From assembly GCA_964557545.1 (NCBI GenBank), contig CAZLAK010000009.1, positions 1 through 60,709 of the forward strand: DNA of 60,709 nt, given 5' to 3'. The stretch's first letter is position 1. Each line of letters starts with the position of its first letter. Under the pieces are notes generated by a model. It had not been told where the DNA came from. It saw only the letters and a program-made list of their open reading frames with translations, and searched no databases. The translations under genes and the position numbers were made by a program. Shown here piece by piece: positions 33,898 through 42,019 of this stretch. This DNA is from CAZLAK01 sp964557545. Lineage in GTDB: Bacteria; Bacillota; Desulfotomaculia; Desulfotomaculales; Pelotomaculaceae.

Positions 33898-34122
33898 TTG
33901 GGTGTATGGCAGGAAATCCAAGAAATCCTGGAAGGTCATTTAGGCAAGGTTTTAGGGCTGGCCGGCGGCCTGGTATTTGGACTTTTAGCTGTTAAATACG
34001 GTCTTTTGAAAGCCATATTTGTGACCTTGTGCGCGGCTGCGGGGTATTTTTTAGGGAAGCGGCTAGATGAACAAGTCGATATACAGGGTTTTTTGTCGAG
34101 GTTATTCCGGGAAAAGTGGTAG
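33898..34122 (+). CDS. DUF2273 small membrane protein
   Basis: The protein has 74 residues from TTG 33898. It has two membrane helices with LGKVLGLAGGLVFGLLAVKYGLLKAIFVTL and a C-terminal GKRLDEQ segment, the pattern of DUF2273 proteins that accompany AmaP/Asp23. Exact role unknown. Confidence 0.85.
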   Translation: MGVWQEIQEILEGHLGKVLGLAGGLVFGLLAVKYGLLKAIFVTLCAAAGYFLGKRLDEQVDIQGFLSRLFREKW

Positions 34123-34235
34123 CAGGAATTTCTTTCCTCCTGCTGTCCGGTGAGAGCAAATGGATAAATTAAGTTCTAAGGCAAATACTTAGTAAGCAGA
34201 CTAAATATTAGCTGGCTCGTGCAGGGGGGCTGCTG

Positions 34236-34658
34236 GTGTACAGAAGGCTGGCCAGGGAAAGGGCGCTGCAAGTGCTTTTCCAGGTAAATGTGGGAGGCGG
34301 AGATCCCGTAGCCGCATGTCAGTACATGGAGGAAAATTTCGGTGCTTTAGCCAGGGAAAGAGAATTTGCCGAAAAGCTTGTTTTTGGCACCCTGGATAAA
34401 ATGAAAACTATTGACCGTATTATTGCCGATGTGAGCAAAGAATGGAAGCTGGAAAGGATGGCCTGGGTAGACATAAATATTTTGCGTATAGCCCTTTACG
34501 AGATTTTTTTCTGCGAAGAAATACCCCCTAGTGTTTCTGTAAACGAGGCGGTTGAACTGGGCAAGATTTACGGCAGTGAAGATTCCGGCAGGTTTATAAA
34601 CGGTATTTTGGGGCACGTGGTAAAAAATTTAGAAAAATACAGGACGGTCATTAATTAA
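34236..34658 (+). CDS. nusB: Transcription antitermination factor NusB
   Basis: The protein has 140 residues, GTG start with AGGGGGGC upstream. NusB with S10 binds boxA RNA to support rRNA antitermination. Conserved parts are RRLARERALQVLFQVN, LVFGTLDKMKTIDRII, MAWVDINILRIALYEI and PPSVSVNEAVELGKIYGSEDSGRFINGILG. Usual length. Confidence 0.96.
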   Translation: MYRRLARERALQVLFQVNVGGGDPVAACQYMEENFGALAREREFAEKLVFGTLDKMKTIDRIIADVSKEWKLERMAWVDINILRIALYEIFFCEEIPPSVSVNEAVELGKIYGSEDSGRFINGILGHVVKNLEKYRTVIN

Positions 34659-34716
34659 GAGCAGCCGAATGTTTTAAAATTAAAAAATGGGCTGTGCCTT
34701 TTTGCTTGACTTTTTT

Positions 34717-34745
34717 GCGGGGGTTATACCCGCATTTGTATTTTT
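34717..34745 (+). terminator. Weak terminator candidate after nusB
   Basis: GCGGG at 34717-34721 pairs with CCCGC at 34729-34733, followed by ATTTGTATTTTTA. The stem is only five base pairs. TTGCTT...TATACC with a 17-base spacer overlaps it and could instead be a promoter of nfnA. Confidence 0.35.
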
Positions 34746-34837
34746 ACTTAATTTAAATTTTTTGTATAAAGGAAATACAGAAACTCATCACGAATTTTCC
34801 CAAATCGGCATAACCATTCAGGAAAGAAGGTGAAAAT

Positions 34838-35701
34838 TTGTATAAAATAATCAAAAAAGAAGTGCTTGCGCCGGTTATAAAACTTTTTGAAATCGAAGCC
34901 CCGCTGGTGGCCAGGAAGGCGCGGGCCGGCCAGTTTGTTATTTTGAGGATCAAGGAAGGCGGCGAGCGCATTCCCCTTACGATAGCCGATTTTGACCGGG
35001 ACAGGGGCACCATAACCTGCGTCTTTCAGGAAGTGGGGAAGACGACAGCAGAACTGGGCACGCTGGAAGAAGGTGAATTTATTAGCGATTTTTCCGGCCC
35101 GCTGGGTATGCCTTCCCACATTAAAAAGTACGGTCTGATTGCCTGTGTGGGGGGCGGAGTAGGCGTGGCGCCGGTGTTCCCCATAGCGCGGGAGCTGCAT
35201 AAAGCCCAGAACGAAGTAATCGGGATTATGGGTGCCCGCTCCAAAGAACTTCTTTTCTGGGAAGAGAAGATGAAGGAGGTCTGCACCGAGGTGCGGGTGG
35301 TTACTGACGACGGCTCTTACGGAAGGCGCGGGCTGGTTACGGATGTTCTCGAGGAAGTAATTTTGGAAAAGAAAGGTCTTGACTTGTGCGTGGCCATTGG
35401 ACCCTTGCCCATGATGAGAGCGGTGGCCAACCTTACCAGAAAGTACGGCGTTAGAACCATTGTCAGCCTCAACCCCCTGATGGTGGACGGAACCGGTATG
35501 TGCGGCTGCTGCCGGGTAACTGTGGGCGGGGAGACTAAATTTGTTTGTGTGGACGGGCCGGAATTTGATGCTCACCTGGTTGACTTTGACGAGATGGGGC
35601 GCCGGGCAGTCATATACAGGGATCAGGAAAAATTAGCTTTAGAGAAGTATTTACGGGAAAGAGAGCTCCACGGCTGCCGCTGCGGAGGTGAGAAAAATTG
35701 A
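34838..35701 (+). CDS. nfnA: NfnA: small subunit of electron-bifurcating ferredoxin-NADP+ reductase
   Basis: The protein has 287 residues, TTG start with GAAGGTG upstream. It is a ferredoxin-NADP reductase-like FAD/NAD protein with RIPLTIADF (FAD contact), the nucleotide-binding VGGGVGVAPVFPIARELHKA at about 101-120 and a C-terminal GTGMCGCCRVTVGG...FVCVDGPEFD, the [2Fe-2S] cysteine cluster. With NfnB it forms the NADH-dependent reduced ferredoxin:NADP+ oxidoreductase that couples NADPH and ferredoxin pools in anaerobes. A dihydroorotate dehydrogenase or sulfide dehydrogenase subunit has a similar fold, but the partner gene settles the call. Confidence 0.88.
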   Translation: MYKIIKKEVLAPVIKLFEIEAPLVARKARAGQFVILRIKEGGERIPLTIADFDRDRGTITCVFQEVGKTTAELGTLEEGEFISDFSGPLGMPSHIKKYGLIACVGGGVGVAPVFPIARELHKAQNEVIGIMGARSKELLFWEEKMKEVCTEVRVVTDDGSYGRRGLVTDVLEEVILEKKGLDLCVAIGPLPMMRAVANLTRKYGVRTIVSLNPLMVDGTGMCGCCRVTVGGETKFVCVDGPEFDAHLVDFDEMGRRAVIYRDQEKLALEKYLRERELHGCRCGGEKN

Positions 35702-37104
35702 CCGGCAATAAGGGCAAAGTTGTTCCCCAAAAGTACCCCATGCCGCTGCAGCCGCCTGAATTGAGGGTAAAAAATTTTTCTGAGGTGGCGCTCGGGTATA
35801 CCGAAGAACTGGCGGTAAAAGAAGCTAGCCGCTGCCTGCAGTGCAAAAACGCGCCCTGCCGCCAGGGCTGTCCCGTAGAAGTGGACATACCCGCCTTTGT
35901 TAAGCTGGCAGCGGAGAGGGATTTTGCCGAAGCCATTCAGAAAATAAAAGAAAAAAATGCCCTGCCCGCCGTTTGCGGCCGGGTCTGCCCGCAGGAAAAC
36001 CAGTGCGAAAAGTACTGCACGCTGGGCAAGAAGTACGAGCCGGTAGCCATTGGCCGCTTGGAGCGTTTTTGCGCCGACTGGGAACTGGCCCGCGGGGCGG
36101 CATTACCTAAAGTAGCGCCGCCGACCGGCAAGAAGGTAGCAGTGGTGGGTTCCGGCCCAGCGGGGCTTACCTGTGCGGCCGACCTGGCCAAGCTCGGCCA
36201 CCGCGTGACCGTTTTTGAAGCCCTGCACGTTCCCGGAGGCGTGCTGATGTACGGGATACCCGAATTCAGGCTGCCCAAAGCTGTGGTGCAGGCGGAAATA
36301 GAAAACTTAAAAAAACTCGGCGTGGAAATAGTGGTCAACGCGGTAGTCGGCAAGATTGCCACGGTAGATGAATTAATGGGTGAGTGGGGTTACGATGCCG
36401 TTTTTATCGGTACAGGCGCAGGGCTTCCTCACTTTATGAATATACCGGGGGAAAATGCCTGCGGAGTGTACTCGGCCAATGAGTTTCTTACCCGCACCAA
36501 TTTGATGAAGGCTTACCTTTTCCCCGATTACGACACGCCGATCAGGGTGGGCAGGAGAGTGGCCGTTTTGGGAGGCGGAAACGTCGCTATGGATGCCGCC
36601 CGCACCGCCTTGAGGCTGGGAGCCGAAGAATCGTGGATTGTGTACCGGCGATCCCGCCAGGAGATGCCCGCCCGGCATGAGGAGGTCGAGAACGCGGTTG
36701 AGGAGGGCGTAAAGTTTGCTTTTCTCACCAGCCCGGTGCGCATCATCTACAATAAAGATTACTGGGTAACGGGAATGGAGTGCCTGCGCTACGAGCTGGG
36801 CGAGCCGGATGAATCGGGCCGGCGCCGTCCGGTGCCCATTTGGGGTTCGGAGTTTGTCATGGAAGTCGATACGGTGGTCGTGGCCATAGGTCAAGGGCCG
36901 AACCCGCTTGTGCCGAGGACCACTAAAGGGCTTGCCTGCACCAAAAGAGGCAATATCGTGGCCGACGTCAATACGGGTGCCACCTCCGTGCCTGGTGTTT
37001 TTGCCGGTGGCGATGTGGTTACGGGAGCGGCTACCGTTATTCTGGCTATGGGTGCGGGCAGGACGGCCGCCAGAGCCATTCATGCCTACCTTTTGGGGAA
37101 ATAA
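35698..37104 (+). CDS. nfnB: NfnB: large subunit of electron-bifurcating ferredoxin-NADP+ reductase (GltA-like)
   Basis: The protein has 468 residues, TTG start overlapping nfnA by 4 bp. Two [4Fe-4S] motifs lie in the N-terminal domain (CLQCKNAPCRQGC and CGRVCPQENQCEKYC). The flavin domain GSGPAGLTCAADLAKLGH at about 150 and the NADPH domain AVLGGGNVAMDAARTALRLG at about 287 follow. The C-terminal GVFAGGDVVTGAATVILAMG is canonical. Databases often call it glutamate synthase; coupling to nfnA supports NfnB. Confidence 0.9.
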   Translation: MTGNKGKVVPQKYPMPLQPPELRVKNFSEVALGYTEELAVKEASRCLQCKNAPCRQGCPVEVDIPAFVKLAAERDFAEAIQKIKEKNALPAVCGRVCPQENQCEKYCTLGKKYEPVAIGRLERFCADWELARGAALPKVAPPTGKKVAVVGSGPAGLTCAADLAKLGHRVTVFEALHVPGGVLMYGIPEFRLPKAVVQAEIENLKKLGVEIVVNAVVGKIATVDELMGEWGYDAVFIGTGAGLPHFMNIPGENACGVYSANEFLTRTNLMKAYLFPDYDTPIRVGRRVAVLGGGNVAMDAARTALRLGAEESWIVYRRSRQEMPARHEEVENAVEEGVKFAFLTSPVRIIYNKDYWVTGMECLRYELGEPDESGRRRPVPIWGSEFVMEVDTVVVAIGQGPNPLVPRTTKGLACTKRGNIVADVNTGATSVPGVFAGGDVVTGAATVILAMGAGRTAARAIHAYLLGK

Positions 37105-37126
37105 TAGTTTGGAGTGGGAACTCACA

Positions 37127-38332
37127 GTGCGAGTTTATGCGGTCTGCGAGCTCACCGAGTATATAAAGAGAAAGCTGGAGGAAGACGCGTTTTTAGCCAA
37201 TATTTGGGTTAAGGGTGAAATCTCTAATTACAGGGCAGCTGTTTCCGGACACCTTTATTTTACTTTAAAGGACGAGTTCTGCTGTATTAGGGTGGTTATG
37301 TTCCGCTCAAGGGCCAGGCTGTTAGAGTTTGAGCCGGATAACGGCATGGCGGTAATTGTGCGCGGCTATGTTTCGGTTTACGAGCGGGACGGCAATTACC
37401 AGCTTTACGCCGAAGAAATTTTCCCCCAGGGGGCGGGAGCCCTTTACTTAGAATTTCTCAAGCTCAAAGAAAAACTTCAGCGGGAAGGGCTGTTTGACCC
37501 TGAGCACAAAAAGGAAATACCCCTTTTGCCGGCCAGGATAGGCATAGTAACTTCACCCAAAGGGGCAGCCGTCAGGGATATGCTGATGATTATTAACCGC
37601 CGCTGGCCGGGCAGGGAAATATTTTTGGTTCCCGTCCTGGTACAGGGAAGAGATGCTCCCGCTGATGTGGCGCGCGGCATTGAGCTGTTAAACAAACTGG
37701 GTAATATCGATGTCATTATCGTCGGCCGGGGCGGCGGATCGCTAGAAGAGCTTTGGGCGTTCAATACGGAAGTGGTGGCGCGCAGTATTTTTAATTCTAA
37801 AGTGCCGGTTATTTCAGCTGTCGGCCACGAAACAGATTACACCATCGCTGATTTTGTGGCCGATTTGAGGGCCGCCACTCCGTCGGCGGCGGCGGAAATG
37901 GTGGTGCCTGACAAAAGAGAAATGGCGCGCTATCTCACCAGCCTTTACCGGCGGCTGGCAAAGGCGCTGGAGAGAAAATACAGTGAAGAGTGCAGGAAAT
38001 TATCAGCCTGCCTGGCGAGCCGGGTATTTTTGCGTCCAGTGGACGCCATCTTGGGGCCCGCTTACCAGGCGCACGACAGCCTGCAGCGACGGCTCTGCCT
38101 GGCCGTCCAAAAAGCATTAGAGCGCGAAAAAGGGCGCCTGGCCGTGCTGGCCGGCCGATTGCAGGCTTTAAGCCCGCTGTCTACCCTGGCCAGGGGGTAC
38201 AGTATATGCAGTTTGGCGGGCAAAAGGGGTGTTTTAACCGATGCCGCCGAAGTGCAAAAAGGTGACAGCCTGCTGGTCAGGCTGATGAAAGGCACGCTGG
38301 GGTGTGAGGTAAAAGAAGTAAGTCACGAGTGA
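37127..38332 (+). CDS. xseA: Exodeoxyribonuclease VII large subunit
   Basis: The protein has 401 residues from GTG 37127, eight bases after GGAGTGGG; a TTG at 37109 is possible, and the frame is open from 36908 inside nfnB. XseA is the catalytic subunit of the ssDNA exonuclease. The OB-fold start (YAVCELTEYIKRKLEEDAFL, VKGEISNY) and the catalytic domain (RIGIVTSPKGAAVRDML, GRGGGSLEELWAFN, ISAVGHETDYTIADFVAD, RAATPSAAAE) are complete. Its small subunit XseB lies about 11 kb away at 49166. Confidence 0.96.
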   Translation: MRVYAVCELTEYIKRKLEEDAFLANIWVKGEISNYRAAVSGHLYFTLKDEFCCIRVVMFRSRARLLEFEPDNGMAVIVRGYVSVYERDGNYQLYAEEIFPQGAGALYLEFLKLKEKLQREGLFDPEHKKEIPLLPARIGIVTSPKGAAVRDMLMIINRRWPGREIFLVPVLVQGRDAPADVARGIELLNKLGNIDVIIVGRGGGSLEELWAFNTEVVARSIFNSKVPVISAVGHETDYTIADFVADLRAATPSAAAEMVVPDKREMARYLTSLYRRLAKALERKYSEECRKLSACLASRVFLRPVDAILGPAYQAHDSLQRRLCLAVQKALEREKGRLAVLAGRLQALSPLSTLARGYSICSLAGKRGVLTDAAEVQKGDSLLVRLMKGTLGCEVKEVSHE

Positions 38333-38372
38333 TCACAGCGGGATAACACTTTGTAAGGGGTGTAAAAATAAA

Positions 38373-39233
38373 TTGGCCACTATACTTGACGGCAGAAAAG
38401 TAGCCGCTTTATTTGCCAGTGAAGTCAAAGAAGAGGTTTTGCGCCTCAAGGAAAGGGGTGTAACACCGAAGCTCTCCGTTATTTTAATTGGGGATGACCC
38501 GGCATCGGTTCTTTACGCCCGTTCCAAGGAAAAGGCCTGTAACAATGTGGGCATGGCCTTTGAGCTTTTTGTCCTGCCTTACTCTACCGAGGAAGAAAAA
38601 GTGATTGAACTGGTGGAAAAGCTGAACGGCGACCAAAGCGTACACGGCATTCTGATCGAATACCCGCTTCCCAAAAACATGAACAAGCAGAAGATTTTTG
38701 AGACGGTATTGCCGTTAAAAGATGTAGACGGTGTACACCCCATTAACCGGGGCCACATTTTGAGCAATACGGGTGCCCTGCTCCCGGCTACCCCCCAGAG
38801 CTGTATTGAACTTTTGCACGCGTACGGCGTAGAAATAAAGGGGAAGCACGCCGTGCTGGTGGGCCGGGGCGAGACGGTGGGCAAACCCCTCATATTTATG
38901 CTTTTAAACAACGATGCTACGGTTACAATCTGCCATACAAAAACTGCTGACTTGTCCCGTTATACGCGCCAGGCCGATATACTGATTTCGGCAGCCGGCA
39001 GGCCGCGCTTAATAACCAAGGACATGGTCAAACCCGGCGCGGTAGTGGTTGATGCCGGCATTAACGAGGCGGAAGGCGGCGGCATATGCGGGGATGTGGA
39101 TTTTGAAAGCGTGAAAGAAGTCGCCGGTGCCATTTCGCCCGTTCCCGGAGGGGTGGGCAGCCTGACCACTGTTCTTATTCAAAAGAACGTTTTGAAAGCG
39201 GCGCGCCTTCAGACCAATATTGAACTTTCGTGA
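38373..39233 (+). CDS. folD: Bifunctional methylene-THF dehydrogenase/methenyl-THF cyclohydrolase
   Basis: The protein has 286 residues, TTG start after AAGGGGTG. FolD interconverts methylene-, methenyl- and formyl-THF. The catalytic Lys region (YARSKEKACNNVGM), the motif GVHPINRGHI, PATPQSCIELL and the Rossmann part VLVGRGETVGKPLIFML, PGGVGSLTTVLI are present. In Bacillus folD precedes xseA; here it follows. Confidence 0.96.
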   Translation: MATILDGRKVAALFASEVKEEVLRLKERGVTPKLSVILIGDDPASVLYARSKEKACNNVGMAFELFVLPYSTEEEKVIELVEKLNGDQSVHGILIEYPLPKNMNKQKIFETVLPLKDVDGVHPINRGHILSNTGALLPATPQSCIELLHAYGVEIKGKHAVLVGRGETVGKPLIFMLLNNDATVTICHTKTADLSRYTRQADILISAAGRPRLITKDMVKPGAVVVDAGINEAEGGGICGDVDFESVKEVAGAISPVPGGVGSLTTVLIQKNVLKAARLQTNIELS

Positions 39234-39241
39234 GGTGTTAA

Positions 39242-39877
39242 TTGATCGTGGATTTTTGGCAAAAAACGCTACGCCAGGTGCTCGACGAATGCGCCTCAGC
39301 CTCGCCGACACCGGGTGGGGGAAGTGTAGCGGCTCTGGCTGCTTGTCTGGGAATTTCTATGAGCATTATGGTCTGTGAGATTACTGCCAGCAAGAAAACC
39401 GGCGGGGGTTTTGAGGAGCGGGCAGAAGAGCTGGCGCTTGAGGCCAGGAAATTGATGTCTGGGTTAGAAGAGCTTTTGGAAGCCGATATGGAGCAGTTTA
39501 ACCAATATATGTCGGCATTAAAATTGCCCAAAGAAACAGAAGAAGAAAAAACGGTGCGTGCCGCGGCCATGCGCGAGGCTTTAAAAGGCGCAACTGAAGT
39601 GCCGTTGGAAATTGCCCGCACCTGTCTTGCGGGATTGGAACTAAACACGGAAGTTTCCAGGATAGGCAAAAAGTCAGCTTTAAGTGATGCCGGCGTGGCC
39701 GCCCTGCTTTTGGAAGCCGCACTCCACGCTGCTTTACTGAATGTAGACGCCAACGTCCCGTTTTTAGATGACAGGGAATTTGCGGCCGCGGCCGCTTTGG
39801 AAAGGCATAGAATAGCCAAGGAAGCAGAAAACTTAAAAGACAGAGCACTAGATATTGTCCGCCAGAGAATGAGTTGA
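39242..39877 (+). CDS. fchA: Methenyltetrahydrofolate cyclohydrolase/formiminocyclodeaminase FchA
   Basis: The protein has 211 residues, TTG start eight bases after folD. SASPTPGGGSVAALAACLG is the signature of the FTCD cyclodeaminase-like family. Such proteins act as methenyl-THF cyclohydrolase in acetogens or as formimino-THF cyclodeaminase in histidine breakdown. Adjacency to folD favours one-carbon metabolism (Wood-Ljungdahl methyl branch or purine-related); which one is undecided. Confidence 0.9.
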   Translation: MIVDFWQKTLRQVLDECASASPTPGGGSVAALAACLGISMSIMVCEITASKKTGGGFEERAEELALEARKLMSGLEELLEADMEQFNQYMSALKLPKETEEEKTVRAAAMREALKGATEVPLEIARTCLAGLELNTEVSRIGKKSALSDAGVAALLLEAALHAALLNVDANVPFLDDREFAAAAALERHRIAKEAENLKDRALDIVRQRMS

Positions 39878-39885
39878 GATTAATA

Positions 39886-39928
39886 AAAAAAGGCCGTTCT
39901 TAGCTTAGCGCGTAAAACGGCCTTTTTA
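39886..39928. terminator. Strong bidirectional terminator between fchA and gabT
   Basis: AAAAAGGCCGTT at 39887-39898 pairs with AACGGCCTTTTT at 39916-39927. T-runs are present on both strands, so it ends both fchA (+) and the convergent aminotransferase gene (-). Confidence 0.93.
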
Positions 39929-39963
39929 CTTTTTAATATTGACTTTTTAATATTGAGCCGTAA

Positions 39964-41295
39964 TTACTGCTTGCTCACTTCTCCCAGTGCTTCATCCAGT
40001 ACGTCCAGCGCTTGGGCCAGTTCTTCGTCGCTGATGACCAGCGGGCAGAGGAAGCGCAAGACATTACTGTAAATACCGGCTGTTAAAACAATCAGCCCCC
40101 TCTTGTAGCACTCGGCTTGCAGCCTGCTGGTGGCTTCCTTGGCGGGCTCTTTTGTTGTGCGGTCTGTTACCAGCTCGATAGCCACCATAGCCCCAAGCCC
40201 GCGCACGTCGCCTATAAGCGGGTACTTTTCACGCATGGCGTAAAGCCTTTCTTTCATGACTTCCCCGATCTTGGCCGCCCTTTCGGGCAATTTTTCTTCT
40301 TTCACGATATCAATGACCTGCAAAGCGGCCGCACAGGCCAAGGGGTTGCCGCCGTACGTGCCGCCAATCTCACCCGGGTCGGGGACATCCATGATTTCCG
40401 CCCGGCCGGTTACAGCACTCAGCGGTACTCCTGCGGCCAGCGACTTGGCGGTGGTAATTATATCGGGCTCTAAATTAAAGTGCTCGCAGGCAAACATGCG
40501 GCCTGTGCGGCCAAACCCTGTCTGAATTTCATCCGCTACAAAGACAATGCCGTATTTTTGGCAGATCCCTGCCAGACCCTGCAGGAACTCGGGCGGGGGA
40601 ACGATGAAGCCGCCTTCGCCCTGCACAGGCTCGAAAATGATGGCCGCTACATTGTCTGCCGGACACTCGGCTACAAAAAATCTCTCTACATTTTTAACGC
40701 AGCGCATGTCGCAGGAAGGGTAGGAAAGCCCGAAATAGCAGCGGTAGCAGTACGCTGAAGGTATTTTATACACTTCAGGGGCAAAAGGACCAAAGCCGTA
40801 TTTATAGGGCCTAATTTTGCTGGTAAGGGTCATGGCCATCAGTGTGCGGCCGTGAAAAGCACATTCCAGAGCAATGATGCCTTTTCTTTTTGTGTACTTG
40901 CGGGCAATCTTGAGGGCGTTTTCTACAGCTTCTGCTCCACTGTTGGCAAACATGGTTTTCTTCTCAAAATTTCCAGGGGTTATCCCGGCCAGTTTTTCAG
41001 CTAGAGCAACGTAGGGCTCGTACATTACTACGTTAATGCTGGTATGGATATATTTGTCTAATTGCTCCTTTACGGCACTTACCACTCTGGGGTGGCAGTG
41101 GCCAACATTTACCACGCCAATTCCGGAGGCAAAGTCAATGAGCTGGTTACCGTCTACATCGGTTACTGTTGCTCCCCTTGCTTCTTTAACAAAAATAGGG
41201 AAAGAGTAGGAAATGCCCTTGGGAACGTGCTTTTTGCGTTTTTCCAGCAGCTCTAGCGACTTAGGGCCCGGCAACTGAGTCTTGAGATTAATCAT
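39964..41295 (-). CDS. gabT: Class III aminotransferase, 4-aminobutyrate transaminase type
   Basis: The protein has 443 residues on the - strand, ATG start with a perfect AGGAGG site. It is a PLP enzyme that transfers the amino group of an omega-amino acid such as GABA to 2-oxoglutarate. Visible motifs are FASGIGVVNVGHCHPRV, MFANSGAEAVENALKIAR, AFHGRTLMAMTLTSK, VADEIQTGFGRTG and the PLP-Lys in ITTAKSLAAGVPLSAV. A cluster of Cys (YCYRCYFGLSYPSCDMRC) at about 182-199 occurs in GabT of some anaerobes. It is divergent from the carboxylase cluster and may use its product. Confidence 0.88.
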   Translation of the reverse strand: MINLKTQLPGPKSLELLEKRKKHVPKGISYSFPIFVKEARGATVTDVDGNQLIDFASGIGVVNVGHCHPRVVSAVKEQLDKYIHTSINVVMYEPYVALAEKLAGITPGNFEKKTMFANSGAEAVENALKIARKYTKRKGIIALECAFHGRTLMAMTLTSKIRPYKYGFGPFAPEVYKIPSAYCYRCYFGLSYPSCDMRCVKNVERFFVAECPADNVAAIIFEPVQGEGGFIVPPPEFLQGLAGICQKYGIVFVADEIQTGFGRTGRMFACEHFNLEPDIITTAKSLAAGVPLSAVTGRAEIMDVPDPGEIGGTYGGNPLACAAALQVIDIVKEEKLPERAAKIGEVMKERLYAMREKYPLIGDVRGLGAMVAIELVTDRTTKEPAKEATSRLQAECYKRGLIVLTAGIYSNVLRFLCPLVISDEELAQALDVLDEALGEVSKQ

Positions 41296-41582
41296 GTTTT
41301 AAAACCTCCTCAAATGATTTATAAAAAGTAAGCCCAATGGCAAATGCGCAAAAAAACAAAAAAACACATGGCAATTATTTACTATAAGTAATTGATGTAA
41401 TTACCGGTTAATGGGTTGTTAATTTATTTTAGTTTTTTGATAAAGCAATATATTTTAAAACACAACAAAAAATAAAATGTTAATGCCTTTTTATATTATT
41501 TTAAATTTCTTAAACGCAGTTTTTCAATGATGTATTTTTGCATTGCATAAAAATTTAAGATTGATAAAATATTATTGACAAA

Positions 41583-41608
41583 GGTAATTTGTAATGGTAA
41601 AAAGTAAT
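41583..41608. repeat. Tandem 13-bp repeats GGTAAnnnGTAAT, candidate operator
   Basis: Copy one is GGTAATTTGTAAT (41583-41595), copy two GGTAAAAAGTAAT (41596-41608), head to tail without a gap. They start three bases after a TTGACA and cover the spacer and -10 region of that possible promoter, a position typical for regulator binding. Confidence 0.45.
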
Positions 41609-41912
41609 CAATGAGTGCTATTCTGCACCCATTGACAAATAAAATAATACAATTTTTATTCCTTAATTAGTTATGTCATTTCTAAAAGCTGTTAATAGTA
41701 TGAAACATTATTTTTAATGCATATTTACATTATTGTTTTTTCGAGATGCATTGCCGGTAAAAAATCAAGAACACTTTATACAAAGATAAAAATTTAATTT
41801 TTAAGTTAAGTTTTACAAATTTTTAGAAGATTATGCAATTTTTTTATGTTTTTAGTTTTGTCAAATTTCAAGCCTTTCCTGTTTTCGCTTTGCTTGAAAT
41901 TTTTATATAGAT

Positions 41913-41933
41913 AAGGAGGTGAAAATGGTTTAG
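41913..41933 (+). other. Perfect ribosome site followed by a two-codon frame
   Basis: AAGGAGGTG is followed by ATG at 41925, GTT, then TAG at 41931. No longer frame starts here. It may be a minimal leader, a standby ribosome site or the relic of a lost gene. The next gene starts 87 bp later with its own ribosome site. Confidence 0.4.
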
Positions 41934-42019
41934 GACAGTTTCGCCGGCCGCTTTAGCGCAAAAAGGTGAGGGGGACGCTTTTTAATTAATCAATTAAGGC
42001 GGGAGGTTGTGAGAGTATT

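Larger units (their letters stand above)
41296..42019. other. 724-bp AT-rich divergent regulatory region
   Basis: No gene is visible. The stretch is far richer in A and T than its surroundings. It contains two TTGACA elements (41575-41580, 41632-41637), tandem GGTAAnnnGTAAT repeats (41583-41608), further GTAAT words near 41388, and a perfect ribosome site with a two-codon frame (41913-41933). No -24/-12 sigma-54 promoter was found. It probably controls gabT and the carboxylase cluster. Confidence 0.6.

Noticed and set aside
35698..37104. Annotation as NADPH glutamate synthase small subunit
   Set aside because: The sequence fits that family, but the coupled nfnA gene and the absence of a large glutamate synthase subunit favour NfnB.
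41296..42019. A sigma-54 (-24/-12) promoter for the carboxylase cluster
   Set aside because: I looked for GG-N10-GC with TGGC/TTGC context on both strands and found none that fits.
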